Assembly: GCA_023435645.1 (NCBI GenBank)
Contig: JAEYRK010000082.1
Location: 52,000-115,999, forward strand
Direction of reading: 5' to 3'
DNA: 64,000 bases
DNA from: Bacillota bacterium
GTDB taxonomy: Bacteria > Bacillota > Clostridia > Lachnospirales > Lachnospiraceae
The number at the start of each line of letters is the position of its first letter. Position 1 is the first letter of the stretch. The notes beneath the pieces were generated by a model. The model did no database searches. It was not told where the DNA came from and saw only the letters and a program-made list of their open reading frames with translations. The position numbers and the translations under genes were made by a program. Below are positions 9,239 to 17,319 of the stretch, piece after piece.

Positions 9239-10634
9239 CTGAATGATAGAGGAGGTAATTATTCTTCCCCTGCTCCTTAACCCGGTAAAGGGCCTTGTCC
9301 GCACACTGAATGAGTTGTTCATAATGAAGTCCGTCCTCAGGATAGGTAGCAATTCCAATACTTCCTGAGATGGGGATTTCTAATCCATTATCAAAATAGA
9401 CTGTATCCAGAGCCTTCACCAGGGTTTCTGCCTTGTGAAGAATATCCTCCATACTGTTTACTCCACCAGAAAATACAACAAATTCATCACCGCCGATGCG
9501 GCCAATGATCTCACCCTCAGAAAAAATACTCTTAATACGTCCGATCACATAAATGAGAACCTTATCCCCTAACAGGTGTCCGTAATTGTCATTCACCTTC
9601 TTGAAATCATCGAAATCAATAAACATTAGGATATGCTTGTCATTTTTGTTACCGACGATATACTTATCAATCTTTTTGATCGTAACTTCCTTATTATATA
9701 CTCCGGTCAGGGGATCCCTGGTCGCCTTGTACTCTAAGGCCTCCAGCTCCCGTTTCTGGGAATCCACATTTACAACCTTACCAATGACCCTGATCGGATG
9801 CTTTTCATCATCATAAATTGTCTTTCCCATGAACTGGCACCAGATGTATTCATTCATACGGTCCTTCATCCTGAATTCTGCTTCAATCATCTTTTTACCC
9901 TCTGCCAAATCCCGGCAGAATTCCAGATGGATGCCCCAGTCGTCCGGATGTATCAGATCCCGTCTTTGCTCACAGTTCTTATGGAATAAAGGCTGAATGG
10001 AATTTCTGCCGAACAGCTCCTTATATTTCTCTGTATAGATCATCTCATCCGCTTTGACCAGATATTCAAACAGTACATCCTTCGAAAGCTCAGAAGCAAT
10101 CTTATACCGCTCCCCTTCCAGAAGAAGCATTTCCTGCATTTTCTTCTGCTCGGAGATATCGACAAAAACAGCAGAGATCGTGTGCTTCCCATCCCTACCC
10201 TGAGTACTGTTGCCATTAATTAATGCATGCAGCAGCTGTCCGGATTTTGTCAACATCCTGACCTCCATATTGATGGAGCTACTCCCCAGCTGATCCATCA
10301 TTCCTGAATAGAACTCGTTCTCCACAGGACTGATAAAATCCAGTACACTTGTTTTATTCCCTTCCTTTACCTCATTTTTGCTGTATCCGAGCAGCTCATA
10401 AAACCCTTTGCTCGCATACAGAATCCTGCATTGATCCTCTATGATAAAATGAACAAGCCCCGCCCGGATACTGTTGGTTATCTTATTCAATTCCAGAGCC
10501 GCTTTCGTTACTCTCTTTTCGTGTTCCAGCTTTATAAATATATGTACCACCATAAATATGATACATATACATACAACAACTACGAAAATCAAAAAAATCG
10601 TAGGCTCACTCTGCAGGTATTCCATCAATTTCAT
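9231..10634 (-). CDS. membrane-anchored PAS-PAS-GGDEF diguanylate cyclase
   Basis: This 467-residue protein is expected to make c-di-GMP from two GTP. It has one N-terminal membrane helix (about 13-32), a PAS domain (about 50-150, LVHFIIEDQCRILYASKGFYE), a second PAS-like domain (about 180-290) and a C-terminal GGDEF domain. The active-site GRIGGDEFVVFSGG is intact, as is DFDDFKKVNDNYGHLLGD. I see no RxxD inhibitory site just ahead of GGDEF. The start follows the strong SD GGAGGGGGG. It lies downstream of metA on the same strand. Confidence 0.9.
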   Translation of the reverse strand: MKLMEYLQSEPTIFLIFVVVVCICIIFMVVHIFIKLEHEKRVTKAALELNKITNSIRAGLVHFIIEDQCRILYASKGFYELLGYSKNEVKEGNKTSVLDFISPVENEFYSGMMDQLGSSSINMEVRMLTKSGQLLHALINGNSTQGRDGKHTISAVFVDISEQKKMQEMLLLEGERYKIASELSKDVLFEYLVKADEMIYTEKYKELFGRNSIQPLFHKNCEQRRDLIHPDDWGIHLEFCRDLAEGKKMIEAEFRMKDRMNEYIWCQFMGKTIYDDEKHPIRVIGKVVNVDSQKRELEALEYKATRDPLTGVYNKEVTIKKIDKYIVGNKNDKHILMFIDFDDFKKVNDNYGHLLGDKVLIYVIGRIKSIFSEGEIIGRIGGDEFVVFSGGVNSMEDILHKAETLVKALDTVYFDNGLEIPISGSIGIATYPEDGLHYEQLIQCADKALYRVKEQGKNNYLLYHSAI

Positions 10635-10688
10635 AATACAACCCCCCTCCGGAGTATTATTATTGACTGTAATTCATAAGGGGTACCC

Positions 10689-10790
10689 TTAATTTACCCC
10701 TATGAAAGCAATATCCAACGTATTCTCGAGTTTATTCAATTCATCCTGTGTAAGACTATCAATCATTCTTGTATCGATATCCATAATCAT
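10689..10790 (-). CDS. possible 33-residue small protein between metA and the GGDEF gene
   Basis: The ~200-bp gap between metA and the GGDEF gene contains a short open frame reading MIMDIDTRMIDSLTQDELNK and ending DIAFIGVN. It stays open upstream into the metA 3' end. The composition is soluble and helical. The only purine-rich element (GAAGGA) is about 15 bases from the first ATG, which is too far for a good ribosome binding site. It could be a small coupled gene, a 3' UTR or a chance frame. Confidence 0.3.
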   Translation of the reverse strand: MIMDIDTRMIDSLTQDELNKLENTLDIAFIGVN

Positions 10791-10833
10791 TGATAGTGTA
10801 TTATGTCCTTCGTTCGGCGTTGTTGTTTTTGCT

Positions 10834-11742
10834 TTATTCCAAAATATATGGCGTGATCTGATATACGTAATAATTCAACCAATTGGTATACATGGCATTG
10901 GCATGGGCTCGCCATACCAGATTTGGTCTTTGATTCGGTTGGTCTGACGGGTAGTAATGTTTCGGAAGTTCTATCTCCAGACCCTTATCGATGTCCCGTT
11001 TATATTCCTTATCCAGAGATATTCTGTCATACTCCGGATGTCCCTGGACAAAGATCTGCTTCCCATCCTGTGCCATTACGATGAATACACCTGCTTCCTC
11101 TGATTCTGCAAGTATCACCAGGTCCTCATGCTCCAGTATGCTTTCCCTTGTTATGGTGGTATACCTGGAATGCGGTGCATAGAAGATGTCATCAAAGCCC
11201 CGGACAAACGGTACCCTACGGTTCATGACTCTGTGCTCGAAAATACCGAATAACTTCTGATCCATAGTCATCTTCTGAACCCCATAATGATAATAAAGAC
11301 CGGCTTGGGCTCCCCAACAGATATGTAGCGTTGAAGTAACATTGGTCTTGGACCATTCCATAATGCTTACAAGCTCATCCCAATAGGTTACCTCTTCAAA
11401 TTCCATCAATTCTACCGGTGCACCGGTAATGATTAAACCATCAAATTTACGATTTCTCACATCATTAAAGGTAAGATAGAACTGATTCAGGTGACTGGTA
11501 GGTGTATGCTTACCGATATAGGTACCTGTGGTAAGGAAGGTGATATCCACCTGCAAGGGAGTGTTTGAAAGGCTCCGTAACAGGTGTACCTCCGTCTCCT
11601 CCTTCTCCGGCATCAGATTTAAAATTGCAATCTGAAGGGGACGGATGTCCTGGTGCATTGCCCTAGTTTCATCCATTATGAATATATTCTCATCTTCCAA
11701 TATTTTTTTAGCAGGTAAATCACTGTGTACTTTAATCGGCAT
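10834..11742 (-). CDS. metA: homoserine O-acetyltransferase, MetA type
   Basis: This enzyme activates homoserine for methionine synthesis. The 302-residue protein has the MetA glutamine-amidotransferase-like fold: catalytic Cys142 in HICWGAQAG, and the His and Glu in QGHPEYD. With the ATG at 11742 as start, residue 111 in TGAPVE is Glu; this position is Gly in succinyl-CoA users and Glu in acetyl-CoA users, so acetyl-CoA is the likely donor despite the older succinyltransferase name. A TTG one codon upstream is open but would shift this numbering. No other methionine gene is adjacent. Confidence 0.93.
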   Translation of the reverse strand: MPIKVHSDLPAKKILEDENIFIMDETRAMHQDIRPLQIAILNLMPEKEETEVHLLRSLSNTPLQVDITFLTTGTYIGKHTPTSHLNQFYLTFNDVRNRKFDGLIITGAPVELMEFEEVTYWDELVSIMEWSKTNVTSTLHICWGAQAGLYYHYGVQKMTMDQKLFGIFEHRVMNRRVPFVRGFDDIFYAPHSRYTTITRESILEHEDLVILAESEEAGVFIVMAQDGKQIFVQGHPEYDRISLDKEYKRDIDKGLEIELPKHYYPSDQPNQRPNLVWRAHANAMYTNWLNYYVYQITPYILE

Positions 11743-11780
11743 CAATCATCACCATCTTTTATTTTTTTCATACAAAGCTA

Positions 11781-11809
11781 ATCATAACATGGATAAATTA
11801 ATAAATCAA
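11781..11809 (-). promoter_or_regulatory. promoter of metA
   Basis: A -35 TTGATT (11804-11809) and a -10 TATGAT (11781-11786) are 17 bp apart on the minus strand, about 38 bp upstream of the metA ATG. The leader would be about 30 nt, too short for an S-box riboswitch or T-box, so metA control here must be by another route. Confidence 0.55.
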
Positions 11810-11864
11810 CAAAATTTCTGGGAGCCACCTATAAATATCCGTATATTTTTCGCATTTTGTTACA

Positions 11865-13874
11865 TTATCTGTCATTCAAAAGAAGCAAGGCCTCTTGCTC
11901 ACTCAGAACCTTAACTCCCAGCTCCTGTGCTTTTGTCAGCTTACTCCCAGCACTCTCCCCAGCGATCACATAGTCCGTCTTCTTCGAGACACTTCCGGAT
12001 ATCTTACCTCCATGGCTGCGAAGCAGCTCCTCCATCTCATTACGTCCCATAGTCGGCAGGGTACCTGTTAGGACAAAGGTAAGACCCTCGAGCTTCCCAT
12101 CGGAATCAGAGGCTGCAGTCAGGGATTGAAGGTTCACCCCGGCCTCACCGAGCCTTCGAAGGATATCCAGATTCTCCTCACTGGAGAAGAATTCTGTAAT
12201 GGATCTGGCAGTTATCGCACCAACATCCTCAACAGCAATCAGCTCCTCATAGGTGGCCTTCCTTAGCTCATGCAGACTGCTAAAGTGCTTCTTTAATTCC
12301 AGACCTGCCTGCTTTCCGATATTTCGAATTCCTAAGCCTGTGATCAGTCGGTCAATATCATTCTTCTTACTTTCCTCTATAGCTTTCAGCAGCTTATCGG
12401 TATTCTTCTCTTTCCCGATTAAACCCTTTTCCACCAGCTCATCCCTGTATCGGTTGAGATAATAGATATCTGCTATATCCTTAAGGTATCCTTCCTTGAT
12501 CAGGACCTCTACATAGGCTTCTCCAAAGCCTTTGATATCCATTGCATTTCGACCTACAAAATTTAAGATATGCTGGGTCAGCTGGGCAGGACAATTGAGA
12601 TTGTTGCATCTGGTGTCAGCCGTATTCTCATCCCTTACAGTTGGAGCACCACAGGAGGGACAGGCTTTGGGAAGCTGAAAGGGGGTAGTTCCTTCCGGAC
12701 GCTTCTCCTTATTCACAGACAGAACCTCAGGAATAATTTCACCGGCCTTTCTGACCAGAATGGTATCCCCCAGTCTCACATCTAATTCATTGATCCGATC
12801 CTGGTTGTGAAGAGTCGCCTTCTCCACATTCGTCCCACACAGCCGAATTGGGTCAAAGATTGCCGTGGGAGTAATTCTACCGGTTCTACCGACAGTAAGT
12901 CGGATCTCCCTCACTACAGTTTCCTTCTCCTCCGGTGGGTATTTGTATGCGATCGCCCATCGGGGTACCTTGGAGGTTGCACCGAAATACTCACGGTCCG
13001 TAAGGTCATCCACCTTAACCACGGCTCCATCAATATCATAGGGCAAGCTTCCTCTGGATTCACCAATCTCAGTGATAGCTTCCCATACCTCCTCAGCAGT
13101 ATGGCATAGCCGTATATTCTCGATTACTCTAATGCCCTGATCAGAGAGCCATTGTAAGCTTTCTGAATGCCTGGAGAAGGTGATTCCCCTTGCCTCCTGA
13201 ATGTTAAAAACAAAGAGGGAGAGCCGGCGTTCCTTAACGATAGCAGGATCCAGCTGTCGCAGTGTTCCTGCCGCACAGTTCCTGGGATTGGCAAACAGCT
13301 TCTTGCCTGCTGCCTCCAGTCTGTCATTGACTGCTTCAAAATCCTCGCTTTTCATGTAGACCTCTCCCCTGATTTCCAGGTAGGGCACTACAGTCTTTAG
13401 CTTTGTCCTGACATCTTCGATCATCTTCACGTTTTCAGTAACATCTTCACCATAATTGATCCCGTCACCACGGGTGACGCCCATCACCAGGTCACCTTCT
13501 ACATAACGAAGGGCTACCGACAAACCATCGATCTTCCTCTCCACAGTAAAAGCTGCGTCCTTCCGTTCCTTCCTGATCTTCTCGACAAAGCTTACGACTT
13601 CCTCCTTTGAGAAGACATCCTGCAGACTTAGCATCGGGACATTGTGCTTTACCAAGACGCCTGCTTCTCTTTTGGCAGATGCTCCAATCTTCTTCGTCGG
13701 TGAATCCGGACTGGTATATTCCGGGTGTTCCTCCTCCAGCCTTCTGAGTCTTAAGGATAATTGGTCATATTCATAATCTGAAATCTCCGGGTCGTCCTGA
13801 TCGTAATACTTTTCATTGTGATACTTTATCAGCTCCCTTAATTGATTGATTTCCTCTTTTATATGATGTTCCAT
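11865..13874 (-). CDS. ligA: NAD-dependent DNA ligase
   Basis: LigA seals nicks in replication and repair. The 669-residue protein has every expected part: domain Ia with YHNEKYYDQDDPEISDYEYD for NAD binding, the adenylation lysine Lys114 in ERKIDGLSV, an OB fold, a four-cysteine zinc finger (CPSCGAP and CNNLNCP), helix-hairpin-helix repeats and a C-terminal BRCT domain (GLTFVLTGTLPTMGR). Length is normal. The ATG follows AAGGGTGA at a suitable distance. It is expected to be essential, and has its own position upstream of the metA promoter. Confidence 0.97.
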   Translation of the reverse strand: MEHHIKEEINQLRELIKYHNEKYYDQDDPEISDYEYDQLSLRLRRLEEEHPEYTSPDSPTKKIGASAKREAGVLVKHNVPMLSLQDVFSKEEVVSFVEKIRKERKDAAFTVERKIDGLSVALRYVEGDLVMGVTRGDGINYGEDVTENVKMIEDVRTKLKTVVPYLEIRGEVYMKSEDFEAVNDRLEAAGKKLFANPRNCAAGTLRQLDPAIVKERRLSLFVFNIQEARGITFSRHSESLQWLSDQGIRVIENIRLCHTAEEVWEAITEIGESRGSLPYDIDGAVVKVDDLTDREYFGATSKVPRWAIAYKYPPEEKETVVREIRLTVGRTGRITPTAIFDPIRLCGTNVEKATLHNQDRINELDVRLGDTILVRKAGEIIPEVLSVNKEKRPEGTTPFQLPKACPSCGAPTVRDENTADTRCNNLNCPAQLTQHILNFVGRNAMDIKGFGEAYVEVLIKEGYLKDIADIYYLNRYRDELVEKGLIGKEKNTDKLLKAIEESKKNDIDRLITGLGIRNIGKQAGLELKKHFSSLHELRKATYEELIAVEDVGAITARSITEFFSSEENLDILRRLGEAGVNLQSLTAASDSDGKLEGLTFVLTGTLPTMGRNEMEELLRSHGGKISGSVSKKTDYVIAGESAGSKLTKAQELGVKVLSEQEALLLLNDR

Positions 13875-13969
13875 GACGTTTCACCCTTGCCTTTCCCTAG
13901 TTATCTGTTAACAATTATCTATCAGTATATCATAATGGACTGGCATTGGATGCCGAATCTAAGATATTT

Positions 13970-15058
13970 TTAAGCTTTCTTGAATTTGCTGTTATGAGTA
14001 GCTGTCCGTCTTGAGGCGGGCCGGTTCGGACCTCTGCCTGCCGGTCCCTGCTCCAACTTTTGCGGGCTCTTCCCTGCCGGTCTTTGATCCAACTTATGGT
14101 GATCCTTCCCTGCCAATCTCTGATCCAATTTTTGTGGACTCTTCCCTAACGGTCTCTGATATGCCTTACCCTCATCCTTAGGTCCACGGCTGAGGCTTTC
14201 CAAGCCTCTCCCCTTTGGCTTTGCCTCCCTATGAGCCCCTTCTCTGCCGGACTTTCGATGTATTGTTGGATTAAGACCATTGTTTTCCTTTTGCTTTGAT
14301 CTATTGGTCTGTTCTCCGGTTTGAATTAACCGGTTCAGCTCTGCGATCTCCTTTTCCGTAACATTTCGCCAATTTCCTGATTTTAATCTTCCAAGATTGA
14401 TATTCATAATACGGATTCTGTTCAGATTGGTAACACGGTATCCAAAATACTCACACATACGCCGAATCTGACGATTCAACCCCTGTGTCAGAATGATGCG
14501 GAACATAAAGCGATCCATGGCAAAAACCTCGCAGGGCTTCGTTACCGTATCCAGGATAGGCACTCCCTGAGACATTCCCTTCAGGAACTCCTGTGTTATC
14601 TCCTTATTTACAGTAACAATGTATTCTTTCTCATGGTGGTTTTCTGCCCTCAATATCTTATTCACGATATTACCGTCATTGGTCAATAAGATGAGACCCT
14701 CTGAATCCTTATCCAGCCTTCCAATCGGATATATCCTCATCCCGTAATCAATAAAGTCAATGATATTATCCGGTTCTCTGCTGTCCGTCGTACATACGAT
14801 CCCTTCCGGTTTGTTAAGGGCGATCAATACCAACTTCTCTTCCTTCTTCACCAGCTTACCCATAAACATCACGACACTATCCTTGCCAACCTTGGATCCC
14901 ATCTCTGCCTTGACACCATCAATCTCAACCTTACCCTCTTCTATGAATCGATCCGCTTCTCTTCGGGAGCAGACACCGGCTTCACTAAGGAATTTATTAA
15001 TTCTAATCTCTTCACTCTCCACTCCCTGTGAAGTCAGCTGCTTTGTTCGTTTTGCCAT
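13970..15058 (-). CDS. rluF: 23S rRNA pseudouridine synthase RluF family, with a repetitive basic tail
   Basis: This enzyme isomerises uridine in rRNA (or tRNA) to pseudouridine. The N-terminal S4 domain (about 17-65) is followed by an RsuA/RluF-type catalytic domain with the active-site Asp in YPIGRLDKDSEGLI, plus IVCTTDSREPDNI and the late GLNRQIRRMCEYFGY. After residue ~250 a tail of about 110 residues rich in Lys, Arg, Gly, Pro and Gln ends in four imperfect 12-residue repeats of the type QRPAGKSPQKLE. The tail is absent from E. coli RluF and is probably a disordered RNA-binding extension. The start has GAGGAGG four to five bases upstream. Confidence 0.88.
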   Translation of the reverse strand: MAKRTKQLTSQGVESEEIRINKFLSEAGVCSRREADRFIEEGKVEIDGVKAEMGSKVGKDSVVMFMGKLVKKEEKLVLIALNKPEGIVCTTDSREPDNIIDFIDYGMRIYPIGRLDKDSEGLILLTNDGNIVNKILRAENHHEKEYIVTVNKEITQEFLKGMSQGVPILDTVTKPCEVFAMDRFMFRIILTQGLNRQIRRMCEYFGYRVTNLNRIRIMNINLGRLKSGNWRNVTEKEIAELNRLIQTGEQTNRSKQKENNGLNPTIHRKSGREGAHREAKPKGRGLESLSRGPKDEGKAYQRPLGKSPQKLDQRLAGKDHHKLDQRPAGKSPQKLEQGPAGRGPNRPASRRTATHNSKFKKA

Positions 15059-15328
15059 TTTTCCTCCTCAATCTGCGAAGCAGACTTTATTGCGAATTAT
15101 ATGTTCAAAAGCCAGCTTATGCCGGCTTCTCCACTGTATACCTTGTGTAAAATTATACTTGATTTCCCCTTGTTCGTCCACTGAATTCTTCCTGCTCTAT
15201 AGCCATATAAAACTCAAGCGATTGATACCCTTCGATTGATATGAAAAAATGTTACCACAGGGAGAAAATTACAGGACTATGAATATAATATCCCCTTAGG
15301 AATCCATATGGTTTCTTTTAAATAGCAA

Positions 15329-15363
15329 AACTGCTGTCTCAGGCTATCTTCTGAACAGCAGTT
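15329..15363 (-). terminator. terminator-like inverted repeat downstream of the 144-residue hypothetical
   Basis: AACTGCTGT (15329-15337) and ACAGCAGTT (15355-15363) form a 9-bp perfect stem. On the minus strand it is followed by TTTTGCTATTT, a modest terminator for the gene ending at 15436. Apart from this the 377-bp gap between rluF and that gene holds pyrimidine-rich sequence with no gene that I can see. Confidence 0.5.
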
Positions 15364-15435
15364 CCTCTTACCTCTTATTCTCTTACCACTTGACCTCTTA
15401 CCCCAGGCTTACCTCCCTAAGCGGAACACTTCGAA

Positions 15436-15870
15436 TTATAGGTAAGCTTTCATGGTCTGTATATTACTTTCTTCCTTCTGGACAAATTCCTTTGCTATCT
15501 GAACACTGGGTCCGTCCGCATCCTTCTTGTCATTGATCAGCTTTGTCATCTGAGTCATTCCCATGGTACTGCCTTTGATTACCATGTCAGCTATTCTGCT
15601 GTCCGTAGGCTCCATCCACAGGTTCATTTTTATATTCCCCCGCATCATAGCTCTGTCATAGATGGGTTTTTCCTTCACCTGTGCACCATTCTTTAATAAT
15701 TCTTCCTGTGCTTTATACGCAATTTCCGAATAATCCTTCAGCTGGTTATTGAGGTCCCGAATCAAGTCCGTATTGGAGGCCTTGTCCAATACCTCTTCAA
15801 TTGCGGTAATGCCTATTTTAGCATTTTGATATGTCTTCTCCAGCAGATCTAAATCAATATTTCCTATCAT
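15436..15870 (-). CDS. helical hypothetical protein, possibly ferritin-like
   Basis: The protein has 144 residues when started at the ATG at 15870, which AAGGAGT precedes; further upstream codons have no ribosome binding site. It is all-helical in appearance, with no signal or membrane segment. The N-terminal half (LEKTYQNAKIGITAIEEVL, SEIAYKAQEELL) resembles the paired helices of ferritin-like or DUF2383-type proteins, but I see no clear metal-binding ExxH set. The C-terminal half holds a Met-rich stretch (MVIKGSTMGMTQMTK). Its ribosome binding site lies inside a 38-bp perfect palindrome, so translation or transcription is probably regulated. Function unknown. Confidence 0.7.
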   Translation of the reverse strand: MIGNIDLDLLEKTYQNAKIGITAIEEVLDKASNTDLIRDLNNQLKDYSEIAYKAQEELLKNGAQVKEKPIYDRAMMRGNIKMNLWMEPTDSRIADMVIKGSTMGMTQMTKLINDKKDADGPSVQIAKEFVQKEESNIQTMKAYL

Positions 15871-15876
15871 AAAAAC

Positions 15877-15914
15877 ACTCCTTATACTAATTGATATCAA
15901 TTAGTATAAGGAGT
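15877..15914. promoter_or_regulatory. 38-bp perfect palindrome covering the ribosome binding site
   Basis: Two 19-nt arms match perfectly about a central GATATC, with no loop bases. The right arm on the minus strand ends in AAGGAGT, the Shine-Dalgarno of the 144-residue gene, and its partner ACTCCTT is the other end of the arm. In RNA the SD would be fully paired, and the hairpin is followed by GTTTTT, like an intrinsic terminator. In DNA the core TTGATATCAA resembles operators of MarR-type repressors. Which reading applies cannot be decided from sequence. Confidence 0.85.
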
Positions 15915-15954
15915 TAATTTATATTTATCCATTGTGAAGGTGCTGCTTCGGATA

Positions 15955-16758
15955 TTAATCCTCAGTCGCTGCATCCCCTTGTGCCTGATTACTGCCCTCT
16001 TCGCTGTTCATCTGAGAAAGCTCATCCAGTCCGGTCCAGAAAATCATCAGATCCTCATCCTTTTCTTTCGCCTTATCAGCCTTATCATCCGTCATTACGA
16101 TCAGCTCTAATACATCCTCATCCCCATTTCTGGCATCAAAGTATTCCTTAAGCTCCTGATTCATTTGTTCAGAATAAATTCGGAAATTACCTTCCTCATC
16201 TGTTACCACATAAAACTTTGAAAGGCTGGGCGCTAAGGTATTAATTCTTGCAAATTTTATATCATAATATACATAAACGATATAAGCACCCGGTTCATAG
16301 CTTTTCTTAGAATAGCTCTTGATGTTCTTGTACTCCTCGATATATTTCACCTTTTTCTCAAGCTCTCCCAAGGACTCTGATTTCGTGGAGTCACTGCATA
16401 AGCTTGCAATCCTGCCGATATCACGGCCTGCTTTTGCATTATAATATTCCACAAAAAGTGCATCCATTTGTTCAAGCTCTTCTAAATCGGACACCGGAAA
16501 TGGAGTTGGGGTCGGGCTGGGAGTCGGTGCCTCTGTAGGCATAGGGGTAACAATAGGCTCATCCTGTGCAACAAGATTTGCTTCCATCACCGCAAATTCT
16601 CCGGCATCCTCTGCTCCGTTCATAAGGGTGGAGACCTCCTCCATCTTTGAGCTCTCCTGTGCTTTGGGTTGATCATGGTTTATAGAAAGCGTTAACATAC
16701 CGATACCCATAGTACTCATCGTTGTTAACAAAATCATTTTCTTATATTTGAGCTTCAT
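15955..16758 (-). CDS. secreted or membrane-tethered hypothetical with Pro-Thr linker
   Basis: This 267-residue protein has a short basic N-terminus and one hydrophobic segment (about 9-26, MILLTTMSTMGIGMLTLSI) that acts as a signal peptide or anchor; no lipobox cysteine is present. A Pro/Thr/Ser linker near 70-88 (PTEAPTPSPTPTPFPV) leads to a C-terminal domain of about 170 residues. The phrase MDALFVEYYNAKAGRDIGRI and the beta-rich region after it suggest an NTF2-like fold. The C-terminus is acidic. AAGGAG precedes the ATG. Similar extracytoplasmic proteins occur in clostridia without a known role. Confidence 0.7.
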   Translation of the reverse strand: MKLKYKKMILLTTMSTMGIGMLTLSINHDQPKAQESSKMEEVSTLMNGAEDAGEFAVMEANLVAQDEPIVTPMPTEAPTPSPTPTPFPVSDLEELEQMDALFVEYYNAKAGRDIGRIASLCSDSTKSESLGELEKKVKYIEEYKNIKSYSKKSYEPGAYIVYVYYDIKFARINTLAPSLSKFYVVTDEEGNFRIYSEQMNQELKEYFDARNGDEDVLELIVMTDDKADKAKEKDEDLMIFWTGLDELSQMNSEEGSNQAQGDAATED

Positions 16759-17007
16759 ATTATCTCCTTGGGAATATATTTCTACAAGTTGTCAAGCATA
16801 TAATAGCAAATATCTATAGAAATGTCAATATCTTTATTTAATCATTATGTAACATTATTTAATACTTCTGTAATATTTCGTCCGTCTTTGACATAATCTG
16901 AGCCAATTTTCTATTAACCCCTTGCAGCTGTCTAAGATCGGTTAAAGATCATTCTGCAAATCTGCAAAAGGATCTGAAAAAAGGCTGCAAAAAGTAAGGA
17001 AACATTC

Positions 17008-17036
17008 TTTACTTTATCTGCTTCTTAGTATATAAT
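17008..17036 (+). promoter_or_regulatory. promoter of tRNA-Arg
   Basis: A -35 TTTACT (17008-17013) and a perfect -10 TATAAT (17031-17036) lie 17 bp apart, 23 bp before the tRNA. The rest of the 300-bp gap behind the 267-residue gene is AT-rich with no gene visible. Confidence 0.7.
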
Positions 17037-17058
17037 AGCATAGTCCAAGTATCTTTAA

Positions 17059-17131
17059 GCACCTGTAGCTCAGTGGATAGAGCGTTCGCCTCCGGAGCGA
17101 AAGGCCGCCGGTTCAAATCCAGTCAGGTGCA
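17059..17131 (+). tRNA. tRNA-Arg (anticodon CCG)
   Basis: A complete cloverleaf can be drawn: acceptor GCACCTG/CAGGTGC with discriminator A, D-arm TAGCTCAGTGGATAGAGC, anticodon stem TTCGC/GCGAA around the loop CTCCGGA, and T-arm GCCGGTTCAAATCCAGTC. The anticodon CCG reads the Arg codon CGG. The 3' CCA is not encoded. It is a single-gene unit with its own promoter and terminator. Confidence 0.96.
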
Positions 17132-17150
17132 TTTTTAGTGCTTTTAACAG

Positions 17151-17177
17151 CCGGAGCGTTGATGCTCCGGTTTTTTT
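17151..17177 (+). terminator. terminator of tRNA-Arg
   Basis: A perfect CCGGAGC/GCTCCGG stem with a six-base loop is followed by seven T residues, 20 bases after the tRNA end. Confidence 0.9.
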
Positions 17178-17261
17178 GTCCATCTCTGAAAGCAATGAAG
17201 CCTGGTGCAACAGTCTCTATTAAAGCAGTAAACCACAACATATGATTACATCACTTATTTG

Positions 17262-17288
17262 AAAAGGCGCCGACAATCGGCGCCTTTT
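17262..17288. terminator. bidirectional terminator downstream of nifJ
   Basis: AAAAGGCGCCG (17262-17272) and CGGCGCCTTTT (17278-17288) form an 11-bp stem with a five-base loop, flanked by A and T tracts on both strands. It ends the minus-strand nifJ transcript. Confidence 0.9.
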
Positions 17289-17319
17289 ATTTTTTTATTC
17301 AGTTACTTTATTTAGTACC

